From an uncultured Muribaculaceae bacterium (lineage in GTDB: Bacteria; Bacteroidota; Bacteroidia; Bacteroidales; Muribaculaceae): DNA of 39,152 bases. A model generated the notes under the pieces. That model was not told the origin of the DNA. It searched no databases and saw nothing but the letters and a program-made list of their open reading frames with translations. Position numbers and translations under genes: made by a program. The DNA lies in assembly GCA_910589425.1 (NCBI GenBank), contig CAJUSZ010000023.1, positions 1 through 39,152 of the forward strand, given 5' to 3'. Positions 1-8,491 of this stretch are shown here, piece by piece (the first letter of the stretch is position 1; each line of letters starts with the position of its first letter).

Positions 1-8
1 TATTATGA

Positions 9-287
9 TTGAGTCATTTATATTTTCGTTATTTTTTGAGTGACGAAGTCAGGAATGTGATGGTCTTCGTGGAGGTCAAGGCGAGGAAAGACGACTCCGT
101 CGATCCTGCCGATGCCGTTGACTCAAAAAAGATAAGACGGCTCGTAAGGGCTGCGGAGTCATACCTGAAAATGCAGTCCCACGATTTCGAATACAGGTTT
201 GACATAATCACGGTAAGCGGCAACCCGACCGATTTCGTCCTGGATCATATCAAGGACGCTTTTCTTCCTCCGCTCACAACCCGATAG
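9..287 (+). pseudogene. YraN/UPF0102 family protein, 3' fragment
   Basis: The C-terminal two thirds match the YraN (UPF0102) endonuclease-like family. The core strand MVFVEVKAR is followed by a DAVDSKKIRRLVRAA segment and a RFDIITVSG strand, which is the usual order. The family normally has about 40-50 more residues before VFVEVK, carrying a conserved Glu and an Asp-Ile-Ile strand. Here those are absent: a TGA lies in frame at 6-8, the only start is a TTG at 9, and the first ~40 bases are AT-rich and encode nothing YraN-like in any frame. The gene is therefore either broken by a rearrangement or joined to foreign sequence at a contig end. The family's biochemical role is poorly defined; some members are linked to Holliday junction-type nuclease folds. 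Confidence 0.6.
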
Positions 288-308
288 AATCCCTCTGTCA
301 GGACAGAA

Positions 309-1133
309 TCAGACGATCCATACCGGTTCCTTGCGGAGGCTGAAATTTTCATGAAGCGGCTTGGCAAAGGGTGAATCAAGCCTGCGGGCTCCACGCGGAC
401 AACACTTCACACATGCGCAGCACTTGATGCATTTATCAGCTGCAACCGCCAGACCGTCAGCAGATATGGCTGCGGTCGGACAAACTGAGACACATACACC
501 GCAACCATCGCAGGCCGAACTGTCCACCTCCGGAAGATATTTCACTGGAGACTCCGTCTGCCGACGTTGGTAAGACGCCACAAATTCCCTGAATCTTACA
601 AGAGATATCTCCGGCGATTCTATGTCGGAAAGAGAAGCTGCCTCGATCTTTCGCAGATCTCCTCCATCAATCTTAAGCTTCAGAAGCTCCCCGAACCTCC
701 TTGCATCAGCAATATCAGTCTCGTCTGGTCTTCCGGCGGCAATAGGCGCGGATAGGGTCGAATATGAATGTTCTCCGACAAAAGCGGCAGCGCCCACTGT
801 CAGGAAACCCCTTTCCCCGAGAAACGAAGACATATCCGCGACAGCATTCTCAAAAGCGCGGTTGCCATATACAGCCACCACCACACAGCGCGTACCGGAT
901 CCTTCAATACAGGCCATACGTTCCTTGGCCAACGGAGCCGCGTTGCCTCCGTAGACCGGAACAGCCACAATCAGCACGTCCTCTTCTCCGAGGCATTTCA
1001 TACCGGCCGGCTGGTGCGTGATGTCAATACGCACAAACGGATCCGGCGAAACTCCTTCCAGACCGGAAAGAATCCCTTCAAGCACCCGCGACGACGTGCC
1101 TGTCGGGGAAAATGACACAGCATATATCTTCAT
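309..1133 (-). CDS. EFR1-type flavodoxin/4Fe-4S ferredoxin protein
   Basis: A 274-residue cytoplasmic protein with an N-terminal flavodoxin-like fold. The FMN phosphate-binding loop is SFSPTGTSSR near residues 8-17, and a VPVYGG segment follows around residue 60. The C-terminus carries two 4Fe-4S clusters of ferredoxin type: C208, C211, C214, C218 and C235, C238, C241, C245. This two-part layout is that of EFR1-family 'ferrodoxins', which are thought to shuttle electrons between flavin and iron-sulfur centres in anaerobes; the partner is unknown. It appears to be a single-gene unit, since a good minus-strand promoter lies about 50-80 bases upstream and a hairpin separates it from the next upstream gene. 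The ATG at 1133 is the natural start because the flavodoxin strand begins at residue 2. Confidence 0.85.
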   Translation of the reverse strand: MKIYAVSFSPTGTSSRVLEGILSGLEGVSPDPFVRIDITHQPAGMKCLGEEDVLIVAVPVYGGNAAPLAKERMACIEGSGTRCVVVAVYGNRAFENAVADMSSFLGERGFLTVGAAAFVGEHSYSTLSAPIAAGRPDETDIADARRFGELLKLKIDGGDLRKIEAASLSDIESPEISLVRFREFVASYQRRQTESPVKYLPEVDSSACDGCGVCVSVCPTAAISADGLAVAADKCIKCCACVKCCPRGARRLDSPFAKPLHENFSLRKEPVWIV

Positions 1134-1185
1134 TTTTTCAAATCCTCAAAATGTTTATCGCTGAAAGCACTCCGTTTCAGCTCCG

Positions 1186-1216
1186 CAAAGATAACACAAA
1201 CATGCCGGATATGCAA
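1186..1216 (-). promoter_or_regulatory. Promoter for the EFR1-type gene
   Basis: On the minus strand the -7 element TATCTTTG (1193-1186) lies 20 bases downstream of a TTG (1216-1214). This matches the Bacteroidota TTG/TTTG-N19-21-TAnnTTTG pattern. Initiation would fall about 45 bases before the ATG at 1133. Confidence 0.6.
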
Positions 1217-1246
1217 TTCCTGCCCCGGACCGCAGATGCGAACCAA

Positions 1247-1279
1247 CAGGGCCGGCATGATTTTCTCACGCCGGCCCTG
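1247..1279 (-). terminator. Hairpin terminator of the adhesin-like gene
   Basis: A perfect 10-bp GC-rich stem (CAGGGCCGGC, 1247-1256, with its complement at 1270-1279) encloses a 13-base loop. It sits 36 bases past the stop codon of the minus-strand gene ending at 1315. The T-rich stretch (ATTCTTTTTATG) is on the plus-strand side, so the minus-strand tail is weak; it may act in either direction. A smaller 7-bp inverted repeat (1302-1320) overlaps the stop codon. Confidence 0.5.
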
Positions 1280-1314
1280 AGCATTCTTTTTATGTTACTA
1301 TCCGTAAGCGGATC

Positions 1315-4300
1315 TTACGGAACCATCACCTTGCGGACTTCATGGCCGACACGGACCACATACATACCGGGAATCAACCTTATCCTCTCCATTTCCGTCA
1401 GGCAGGAACCGGAATAGACGGTCTTGCCGTCGGCTGAAACGACTGAGACAGGCATTCCAGCAGCGCCGGAGACTGCGATTCCGGAACGGAAGGCAGTGAG
1501 GCTCACAGAAGATCCTGCAACCTGATCCACACCCACATTGGCCTCATATCTTACGAAGGCGGCTTTGGATTCACCACGGTCATAGACAGCGGAGACATGA
1601 TAATCATGCGAGGCTCCGGCGGAGGAAAGATCCGTATAATACGTGTCAGCCACAGGAGATGCATTCAGGCGCACTCCATCGCGGTAGATATTGTAGCCTT
1701 TCAGCTCAACCGACGATCCGGCCGCGGAATGGAATGTCACATCGTCTACCATAAACATGAAGCAGTCGTTGCTGATGCAGCGGATTGCAAAATATTTCGT
1801 GCCTTCGGGGACATCGAAAGTATAAAGATTCCATGTTCCAGGCACTTTCTTGTCCTCCCCTATCATAGTGAATGATCCCGGCTCTGTATCCGTTTTGGAC
1901 ACAAGCACCTGGAACGATTCAGGATATTGGGCGTTGTAGCTCTTGGCATAGAACGTGATCGTCTGGGCCGATCCGCTGAGTTCGGGAGTTACCATCCAGT
2001 CATCGTTGGCTACAGCCTCCCCATTCTGCGGATTATAACCATACATCGAGGCAAGATACATCTTTCCGGATTTCGCTGCGAAAGTGCCGTTGTTTCCGAA
2101 TACCGGAGCGGATGCATCCAAGACAAAGAAGCCTACCGAAGCGTTGTCTACCCCTGCCAGCTGAGTGTCTTTGAATCCTCCGGCCACACCGCTGTCGAGA
2201 TTATGGAATGTCCAGCCGCCGGAAGGCGTGGTAGACAGATGTTTCCATTCCTCGAAACTCTCCGTGGTGGCCACGTCGGCCATACCCGAAGGCGCCGACC
2301 AGTCCAGCTTCACATCCTGAGCCGTCTTCCCGACTTTCAGATCATCTGGAGCAGGATAAGAGTTCAGACGCAGACGCGCCTCCACCTCCTGCGAGACATT
2401 GTCGGTCATGTCTGCGTCCTTGTCGTAAACCACACGCGCTGAATAACGCAGTGTCTCGGGTGAGGTAACATTATGGTTGACCTTGAATCCTACCGTTGCC
2501 GATGCGTCAGATTTCAAAGACGGGCCATCGGCCGATTCAACCACATTTCCGTTCAGGAGAAGTTCCGCCTTCCATCCCGAAGCGTCTGATCTTCCATTGT
2601 TGCTGACCACAAGCGAGAGATCATAATCCTTGTCAGGATCGAGTTCAGACGGCACGGTGAATCTCGAAGCCGTAAGGTTATGCTCCATCGACTCACGTAT
2701 GGAGATATTGTCGATGGCCACAAGAGTATGGGTCTGGATTGTAGCCTGGAAAGCCACCCGGATTGTCTTCCCGATGTAAGGAGTAAGATCAAAATGCGCC
2801 TTCTTCCAGCCCTCGGTTCCTCCTGTAACATCCGAGCGGACGCTCTTGAGGACTCCGCCGCCATCGTCGATCATAAGCTCGATGGTGTTATTGCAGTCTG
2901 ATGCAAGTGCATAATACCAATAGGAAACCTCCGGCTTGACGGCTCCTTCGAGCGAGATATTGCCCGACGAAAGGATAGCCCTGTCGCCACTTGCCGAACC
3001 CGACATGGCCGCGAATCCATTGTCATCGTCCTGAGCCGGAAGAGTAGGCTGGGAATTATATATCTTCCAGCTCGTCTGCACTCCTGCCAGACGCTTGGTG
3101 CCCCAGACTCCCGACACATTGCCTTCCGCAAACGACTCCACAAACGGCATGGCGTAAGATTTGCCCACAGGCAGCATATCGGTCAGAGCCGCATCGGAGA
3201 ATCCGGCCGCTGTTACGGCACGCACGCCATAGTAATACAGATCCTGTGCCGCATCAGGCTCACAAACCTTATAGGAATATGTCGTGCCCTTGATATTCTC
3301 CTTGACGATGGACGACTGCCCGTTATACACCACCACAAGCGTATAACTCAACTGGCTGTCGGGGATCTTGTTTCCCTTGTCGTCGGCTGAGACAGCATCC
3401 CATCGCACCTCCACCATGCCGGGCGACGTCTGCCGGAACGAAGCTGAAGCAGGAGAAGCCGGGACAGGAACGCCTACGTAGACAGTGGTTTGTGCGCTTT
3501 CTCCGACACCCGCGTCATTGTAGGCCCGAACTGAATACACGTGCTGGCCATGAGTCAGCGACTGACCTTTATCGACATACTCGATTTTCTGTCCTGGAAC
3601 AACCGGAGTTTCGGTAGTCAGCAGCTCGTCGTCGCGCATGATCTCAAACTTTGTCAACGAGCTGATCTTATTGCCGTTGATATCGACCTCGGGCGCCACA
3701 CACGACACCGTGGCTTCGAGCGCGCAGTCTGCCGCGGCCACAGCCGCAAGACTCGTCGGAACTCCGGGAGCCGCAGCGCTCGTGCCCTCATCAATCGAGA
3801 ATGAATGGAGGAAGAGCGTGTTCTTATCCTCGTCCGAACATCCGTGGAAGCCTATATAATAGCGGCCCGACGTCTCCACCTTAATTTTGCCGGTGAAAGT
3901 GTCAGGTTTATTGTAATCTGTCTGGAGCGTACTCTTGTCTATCACCTGAGTTGTCATGGACTCCACCGTAGGCGACGATCCGAGCTTCACCTCGATCCGC
4001 TCCTCGGAATCGGCATAACAGCTGAACAGAGCATTGAGTTCGTAGAGCCTTCCGGCCTTGAGTTCCACCGGAGGGGAAATCAGCCAGTCGTCCATCGCCT
4101 TTGAACTGTTGTAGACAATGCGGACCCTGCCGTTGTAATACTTCCAGGTCTTTCCGTCCTTATTCTTGTCAACAATCGTGAAATCTTTCAGCTTATCCTC
4201 CGTATCGAAAGTGAAATTGAAAGCCGGCGTGAGAACCATACGGTCGTCCTGGCCGATCCATCCGCTGACAGACACACCGGGCGCACTGCCGTTCTCATTC

Positions 4301-5502
4301 GAGAGAGTGATGAGAAATGTATAGTCTCCCGCCTGGGTAACGCTCACAGGAGCCTCAACCACAGAGCCGTAGGCAGCTTTTCCTGACTGGATGGCGACTC
4401 CGCCCGTGGCCACCGACCAGCTTGCCTCGCCCGAACCCTTCGAGCCGTCGGCAAGAAACTCAGGAATGGTGAAGCGGATCTTTCCGGAAAGCTCACCGTC
4501 GGCGAAGACAAGCTCCGCGCCTGAGGGAGCGGAAGGCGTGGCGGCAACCGACGTTGCCCCGTATGTGCAAAGACCGACAATCTCCTTGCCTCCGGGGATA
4601 GCACCGACCAACGCCGCTCTGCCCGACTTTGTGTCTACCTGATAGAGCATAGAGCCGGCCGACGCGGAATAATTCACCCAATACAGCTTTCCGTCAGCCC
4701 CGAAAGCCATCGATCCCGACGTGCCCGGGGTTACACCGGTCTGCTCGATCTTTGACGAAGCCCCGGTCTCCTTTGCTATCCGATGAAGGACACCGCCCTT
4801 TGTCAGACCGTACAGAGTCCCCGCCTGGTCGCAAGCCATGGCCGCCCATCCGGATCCGGCGAAAATCTTCACCGGATTATTCTTTTCATCCAGCTTTCCG
4901 AAATACGACGTGGAACCGTCATGGAAATTGAAATACCCATACACAGTCTTTGTTGTCGGATCATAAGCCATATCCGTGGCCCACCACGCCTCGTCATCAG
5001 TCCAGTATGTGGACGACTGCTGGGCAAAATATGTTCCGGTAAACTTGAAAAACGTCATGTATGAGGCCGTGAGATACGGAGACTCATCATATTCCACGCT
5101 GATGTACTTGTCTCCGGCATAGACCGCTCCCCCGTTCGGATTCAGATAACTTGCATTCTTATAAAGCGAAGACAGAGATATCTCGGATCCGACCGAAATA
5201 CTTACAAAACTACCCTCTCCGGGAACAGCGCCGAAAAGATTGGCTCCGGCAGCGGAGACAGTGCGCATTGAAGGGATTCGCGGGGCCGGCATACCGGCGG
5301 AGAAATCGCGCACTACGGGATTCTCCACCCTGCGCTCCGGAGTGGCGCCACGCGGAGAGAATCGTTCCGACACACGCAGACCGGAGGACAACTCCTCCCG
5401 ATCGACAGCCCTCGGCACATGCATGGCAGGAGAACCGGCGTCAAGCTGAAATCCGATCCCCGCCAGCAACACCAAAGATGCAGACAGTCTGAAATGTTTC
5501 AT
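1315..5502 (-). CDS. Large secreted adhesin-like protein with choice-of-anchor J and FN3 domains and a type IX-like C-terminal tail
   Basis: About 1,395 residues. The ATG at 5502 is preferred over an upstream ATG at 5610 because a signal peptide (MKHFRLSASLVLLAGIGF) starts there and the -7 promoter element overlaps the upstream ATG. Domains in order, approximate: a propeller-like region with repeated 'Y.vd...G' units (100-340), a choice-of-anchor J/cleaved-adhesin beta-sandwich (425-570), FN3-like modules (580-780), a second anchor-J domain (785-950), a CARDB-like domain (955-1050), a third anchor-J domain (1080-1270), another FN3-like module, and a terminal beta domain (1330-1395) ending in KVMVP. 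That tail resembles type IX secretion sorting domains. The architecture is like gingipain/HagA adhesin regions, without a protease. I infer a cell-surface or secreted binding protein; the ligand is unknown. Confidence 0.8.
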   Translation of the reverse strand: MKHFRLSASLVLLAGIGFQLDAGSPAMHVPRAVDREELSSGLRVSERFSPRGATPERRVENPVVRDFSAGMPAPRIPSMRTVSAAGANLFGAVPGEGSFVSISVGSEISLSSLYKNASYLNPNGGAVYAGDKYISVEYDESPYLTASYMTFFKFTGTYFAQQSSTYWTDDEAWWATDMAYDPTTKTVYGYFNFHDGSTSYFGKLDEKNNPVKIFAGSGWAAMACDQAGTLYGLTKGGVLHRIAKETGASSKIEQTGVTPGTSGSMAFGADGKLYWVNYSASAGSMLYQVDTKSGRAALVGAIPGGKEIVGLCTYGATSVAATPSAPSGAELVFADGELSGKIRFTIPEFLADGSKGSGEASWSVATGGVAIQSGKAAYGSVVEAPVSVTQAGDYTFLITLSNENGSAPGVSVSGWIGQDDRMVLTPAFNFTFDTEDKLKDFTIVDKNKDGKTWKYYNGRVRIVYNSSKAMDDWLISPPVELKAGRLYELNALFSCYADSEERIEVKLGSSPTVESMTTQVIDKSTLQTDYNKPDTFTGKIKVETSGRYYIGFHGCSDEDKNTLFLHSFSIDEGTSAAAPGVPTSLAAVAAADCALEATVSCVAPEVDINGNKISSLTKFEIMRDDELLTTETPVVPGQKIEYVDKGQSLTHGQHVYSVRAYNDAGVGESAQTTVYVGVPVPASPASASFRQTSPGMVEVRWDAVSADDKGNKIPDSQLSYTLVVVYNGQSSIVKENIKGTTYSYKVCEPDAAQDLYYYGVRAVTAAGFSDAALTDMLPVGKSYAMPFVESFAEGNVSGVWGTKRLAGVQTSWKIYNSQPTLPAQDDDNGFAAMSGSASGDRAILSSGNISLEGAVKPEVSYWYYALASDCNNTIELMIDDGGGVLKSVRSDVTGGTEGWKKAHFDLTPYIGKTIRVAFQATIQTHTLVAIDNISIRESMEHNLTASRFTVPSELDPDKDYDLSLVVSNNGRSDASGWKAELLLNGNVVESADGPSLKSDASATVGFKVNHNVTSPETLRYSARVVYDKDADMTDNVSQEVEARLRLNSYPAPDDLKVGKTAQDVKLDWSAPSGMADVATTESFEEWKHLSTTPSGGWTFHNLDSGVAGGFKDTQLAGVDNASVGFFVLDASAPVFGNNGTFAAKSGKMYLASMYGYNPQNGEAVANDDWMVTPELSGSAQTITFYAKSYNAQYPESFQVLVSKTDTEPGSFTMIGEDKKVPGTWNLYTFDVPEGTKYFAIRCISNDCFMFMVDDVTFHSAAGSSVELKGYNIYRDGVRLNASPVADTYYTDLSSAGASHDYHVSAVYDRGESKAAFVRYEANVGVDQVAGSSVSLTAFRSGIAVSGAAGMPVSVVSADGKTVYSGSCLTEMERIRLIPGMYVVRVGHEVRKVMVP

Positions 5503-5549
5503 GTAGTCAAAAATTAAGTGAGTAATTAAATCAATTGAATTATCAGGTT

Positions 5550-5638
5550 CAAAGGTAAAAACCGTACCAGGCTCCACTCGCCGGGCAATCATCAGGATTT
5601 CACACCGCAAATATAATCCTAAAGTCTGGGATACACAA
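5550..5638 (-). promoter_or_regulatory. Promoter region of the adhesin-like gene
   Basis: Two minus-strand -7 boxes are visible. TATATTTG (5615-5608) has a TTG 20 bases upstream (5638-5636) and is the better promoter, giving a leader of about 100 bases. TACCTTTG (5557-5550) is a perfect -7 box closer to the ATG but lacks a recognisable -33 element. The rest of the 359-base gap before the tRNA (5503-5861) holds the tRNA promoter and nothing else I recognise. Confidence 0.55.
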
Positions 5639-5753
5639 CTTTTTCAACAAATTAAAAGGCTCCCACACCCCGGCCGTCTGACGCAATACCACCCGCCTCA
5701 ACACCCGGAAACACACCATCGCCATAAAATATAAAAAATAAAACCATTCAAAA

Positions 5754-5785
5754 TTTGCACAGAATCTAAAAAATGTCTACCTTTG
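5754..5785 (+). promoter_or_regulatory. Promoter of the tRNA gene
   Basis: TTTG (5754-5757), a 20-base spacer and TACCTTTG (5778-5785) give a full match to the Bacteroidota sigma-ABfr consensus. It points at the tRNA about 76 bases downstream. Confidence 0.8.
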
Positions 5786-5861
5786 CACCCGAAACATCCG
5801 GCCAGCCACCAACGGTTCCGGATAAATGCATACAGCAAGTCCTTTGGACAACAACAATGCA

Positions 5862-5935
5862 GGTCCTATAGCTCAGTTGGTTAGAGCACCTGACTCATAA
5901 TCAGGGAGTCCTTGGTTCAAGCCCAAGTGGGACCA
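5862..5935 (+). tRNA. tRNA with CAU anticodon (elongator Met or lysidine-type Ile)
   Basis: A 74-base cloverleaf. The acceptor stem GGTCCTA pairs with TGGGACC (one G-U pair) and the discriminator base is A5935. The D-arm is GCTCAGTTGGTTAGAGC, the anticodon arm is CCTGA-CTCATAA-TCAGG with anticodon CAT, and the T-arm is CTTGG-TTCAAGC-CCAAG. CCA is not encoded. The initiator tRNA is unlikely because the first pair is a matched G-C and the anticodon stem lacks three G-C pairs. Elongator Met and lysidine-modified Ile2 cannot be separated by eye. It has its own promoter and terminator, and a decayed integrase lies 150 bases downstream, consistent with use as an integration site. Confidence 0.93.
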
Positions 5936-5942
5936 CAACAAG

Positions 5943-5995
5943 AAACGACACTGGTTTTCAGAGAGAGATAACTCAGAAATCAGTGTCGTTTTTGA
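5943..5995 (+). terminator. Rho-independent terminator of the tRNA
   Basis: AAACGACACTG (5943-5953) pairs with CAGTGTCGTTT (5981-5991). The stem extends inward through GTTT/AAAT with one G-U pair to about 15 bp, and is followed by a T-run (5989-5993). It starts 8 bases after the tRNA end. Confidence 0.85.
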
Positions 5996-6087
5996 TTCAT
6001 TTTAAGCCGCAATTCACTCAAAAGTGAATACTTGCTCAAGATAAGACAATCTTGCAAAAAAGATGACAAACAGTTTGCAAGTAAAGA

Positions 6088-6261
6088 ATGGCATACACTC
6101 GATTCTTCCTTGATAAGAGGAACGCCCAAGACGGTAAGCCGTGCGTCTTGAAGATAGTGATAGTGTATAAAACAAAGACTGCTCTTATTTCGCTTGACGC
6201 AAAACTTTTCACTAAATTTGTGGACGGACACCAAATATTATTGACATTGAAACTGACATAG
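6088..6261 (+). pseudogene. Tyrosine integrase remnant, N-terminal arm-binding domain
   Basis: From the ATG at 6088 the frame reads 57 codons to a TAG. The segments RFFLDKRN, DGKPCVLKIVI and KTALISLDAKLF match the arm-DNA-binding N-terminus of Bacteroidota phage/conjugative-element tyrosine recombinases, which typically read 'FLDkR..kdG.yplki.i.y.gkTAlISLg'. The similarity stops around residue 45. A different frame immediately after (about 6243-6285, IETDIDRLKVV) looks like a plausible continuation, suggesting a frameshift. The SAM-like and catalytic domains (R..HxxR..Y) are missing before the next gene. Its place just 3' of a tRNA is where an integrase of an integrated element would sit. Confidence 0.6.
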
Positions 6262-6588
6262 ACCGGTTGAAGGTAGTTTTGGCATAAAAAAGAGGACGAA
6301 TAAGTGGCTATGTGAGCAATTGGAAGTAAACCCTCGAAGGAATTGTCAAGGTTATGGCAGTGTTTTTGGCTTTTAAATTACACTATAAAGAGAGAAAAAC
6401 ACGTTATATTTGCAATGATCTGATGAGAAACGATGTGCAAACCGAACTATGCCGACCAATGAGACTTGGAGGATAGTTTCGGGAAAGGCAGAAAAATTCA
6501 TGCATTACACCGTGAAAATGAGCATTTCCCAATTAGTGTCATAACCAGACTGGACGCATCTCTATACTAAACAGCTAACAAAATACAA
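6262..6588. other. Non-coding gap between the integrase remnant and the DUF262 gene
   Basis: This stretch is AT-rich with stops in all frames and no recognisable gene. A -7-like box TATATTTG at 6405-6412 may drive the DUF262 gene, leaving a ~170-base leader, but no -33 TTTG is at the right spacing. It probably includes the eroded remainder of an integrated element. Confidence 0.5.
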
Positions 6589-8391
6589 ATGGACGTAGAA
6601 CAGAAATATTCAGTAAATCATTATCTTGTGTCGGCATTGCTCAACTATGTCGATAACAAGGAAATCGCAATTCCGGAGATTCAGCGGCCGTTTGTATGGG
6701 ACGCGGCAAAAGTCCGTGATTTGATCGACAGCCTCTATCAGGGCTATCCTATCGGATATATCGTTACTTGGCAGAACCCGGATGTGAAACTCAAAGACGG
6801 CTCCACTTCATCGGGTAAGAAAATCCTTATCGACGGCCAGCAACGTGTTACGGCTCTCACTGCCGCAATTCTCGGAAATACCGTCAAGAATACAGATTAT
6901 GAGGATGTCCGCATAAAGATTGCTTTCAATCCTATCGAACGCCGGTTTGAGGTCAGCAATCCAGCCATTCAGAAAGATGCTACCTGGATCGCTGACATCG
7001 CGCCTTTCCTGAACGGGGAACAGAGGCAAAGCGCCCTCCGCAAGGCATACTGCTCCTTGAATCCGGATATGGACGATGATGAGTTTGACGAGATTCTTGA
7101 CGGATTGAAAGACATAAAGAAAAAGGAAGTCGGTGTCATCCAGCTTTCAGGCAACCTCGACATTGATGCCGTAACGGAAATTTTCATACGCATCAACAGC
7201 CAAGGCGTGCCGCTGAGTCAGGCCGACTTCGTAATGTCAAAAATAGCGGCCAATGAGAGTTACGGTGGCAATCTTCTGAGAAAATGCATCGACCATTTCA
7301 GCCATCTCGCCGTCAAGCCTGAGTTTTACGGCAAGCTGAAAGAGAACGACATAGAGTTTGTAAATTCTGAATATTTCCCGGCACTCAGCTGGCTGCGTAA
7401 CGAGAATGACGATATCTACGACCCGACATACGTGGATATCCTGCGCGTGGCTTTTACTTATAAATTCTCCCGCGGCAAGATGAGCGATCTCGTGAGCCTG
7501 CTCTCCGGCCGGAACTTCGAGACCCGGGGGTTTGAGCAAAGCATTGAGGAAAACACTTACAAGGAACTGAAATCAGGAATCCTCGATTTCATAAATGAAA
7601 CGAATTTCAAGCGTTTCATCATGATCGTTCGTTCCGCTGGCTTTTGCCACACGAAACTTATCCGTTCTCAGAACGTGCTGAACTTCGGCTACATCCTTTA
7701 TCTAAAGCTGCGCTCACAAAAATATTCACCCGACAAAATCGAGAAATATGTGCGCCGATGGATTGTCATGGCTTTCTTGACGGGCCGCTATAGCAGCAGT
7801 CCTGAATCCCAGTTCGATTACGACATCAAGCAGACCGATCTCCGCCCATTTGAAGACTTCCTTAAGGATGTGGAAGATGCCCGCCTCTCTGATGCGTTCT
7901 GGGATGTTGAGTTATTGCAGCGACTTGACACATCTGTGGCAAGCAGTCCTGTATTCAATGTCTTTCTTGCGTCGCAATGCAAAATGAATGTGCGGGGATT
8001 TCTCTCAACCGACATCACTGTAAAGGATCTGATCGAACAGCGCGGCGACGTCCACCATATCTTCCCACGTCAATATCTGAAAGACAACGGTTTCTCACGA
8101 GGCTTGTATAATCAGGTGGCAAACTACGCTTACGTTCAATCTGAGATCAACATAAAAATCGGGAAGAAAGCCCCCGAAGATTATCTCGGCTACGTTGCCG
8201 ACACACAATGCGGCGGCGGAGAATGCAAATATGGCGGCATCACTGACATACAGATCCTCAGGGACAATATGGAAGAGAACTGCATACCTGAGTCGACGCC
8301 GACAATGTCATTGGCGGATTATTCCGATTTTCTCTCGCAAAGACGCTGCCTCATAGCCCGACGGCTTAAACAATACTACTTCTCGCTGTGA
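6589..8391 (+). CDS. DUF262/HNH (GmrSD-like) putative defence nuclease
   Basis: A 600-residue protein. The N-terminal DUF262 (ParB/sulfiredoxin-like) domain has IPEIQRPFVWD at residues 28-38, a YPIGYIVTWQ strand and the nucleotide-binding motif IDGQQRVTAL (81-90). The C-terminus carries an HNH-like nuclease module of the DUF1524 kind. VHHIFPRQYL (488-497) is followed about 20 residues later by a VANYAYV segment with conserved Asn, then by SEINIKIG and a P..YL motif. In GmrSD-type restriction systems the DUF262 part binds and hydrolyses nucleotide and the HNH part cuts modified phage DNA; single-chain versions like this are common. Target specificity cannot be read from sequence. The reading frame is intact and single-gene, beside an integrase remnant and tRNA, as expected for a horizontally acquired defence gene. 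Confidence 0.85.
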   Translation: MDVEQKYSVNHYLVSALLNYVDNKEIAIPEIQRPFVWDAAKVRDLIDSLYQGYPIGYIVTWQNPDVKLKDGSTSSGKKILIDGQQRVTALTAAILGNTVKNTDYEDVRIKIAFNPIERRFEVSNPAIQKDATWIADIAPFLNGEQRQSALRKAYCSLNPDMDDDEFDEILDGLKDIKKKEVGVIQLSGNLDIDAVTEIFIRINSQGVPLSQADFVMSKIAANESYGGNLLRKCIDHFSHLAVKPEFYGKLKENDIEFVNSEYFPALSWLRNENDDIYDPTYVDILRVAFTYKFSRGKMSDLVSLLSGRNFETRGFEQSIEENTYKELKSGILDFINETNFKRFIMIVRSAGFCHTKLIRSQNVLNFGYILYLKLRSQKYSPDKIEKYVRRWIVMAFLTGRYSSSPESQFDYDIKQTDLRPFEDFLKDVEDARLSDAFWDVELLQRLDTSVASSPVFNVFLASQCKMNVRGFLSTDITVKDLIEQRGDVHHIFPRQYLKDNGFSRGLYNQVANYAYVQSEINIKIGKKAPEDYLGYVADTQCGGGECKYGGITDIQILRDNMEENCIPESTPTMSLADYSDFLSQRRCLIARRLKQYYFSL

Positions 8392-8441
8392 TATGAGTTG
8401 ACAATATCGGCGGCAACGGATGCCTGCCGGCTTTATAAGAA

Positions 8442-8486
8442 ATGGTCTGTCCTCAGCGTCAGGCAGCCACGCTGAGGACAGACCAT
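8442..8486. terminator. Bidirectional terminator hairpin between convergent genes
   Basis: A perfect 18-bp inverted repeat (8442-8459 with 8469-8486) has a 9-base loop. It lies 50 bases after the DUF262 gene and just past the end of the convergent gene at 8492. T-runs are weak on both sides, but the stem is very stable. Confidence 0.75.
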
Positions 8487-8491
8487 CAAGC

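Noticed and set aside
5980..6234. A minus-strand open frame (84 codons) next to the tRNA
   Set aside because: It overlaps the plus-strand integrase remnant antisense and starts within it; the plus-strand reading has clear integrase motifs and this one has none.
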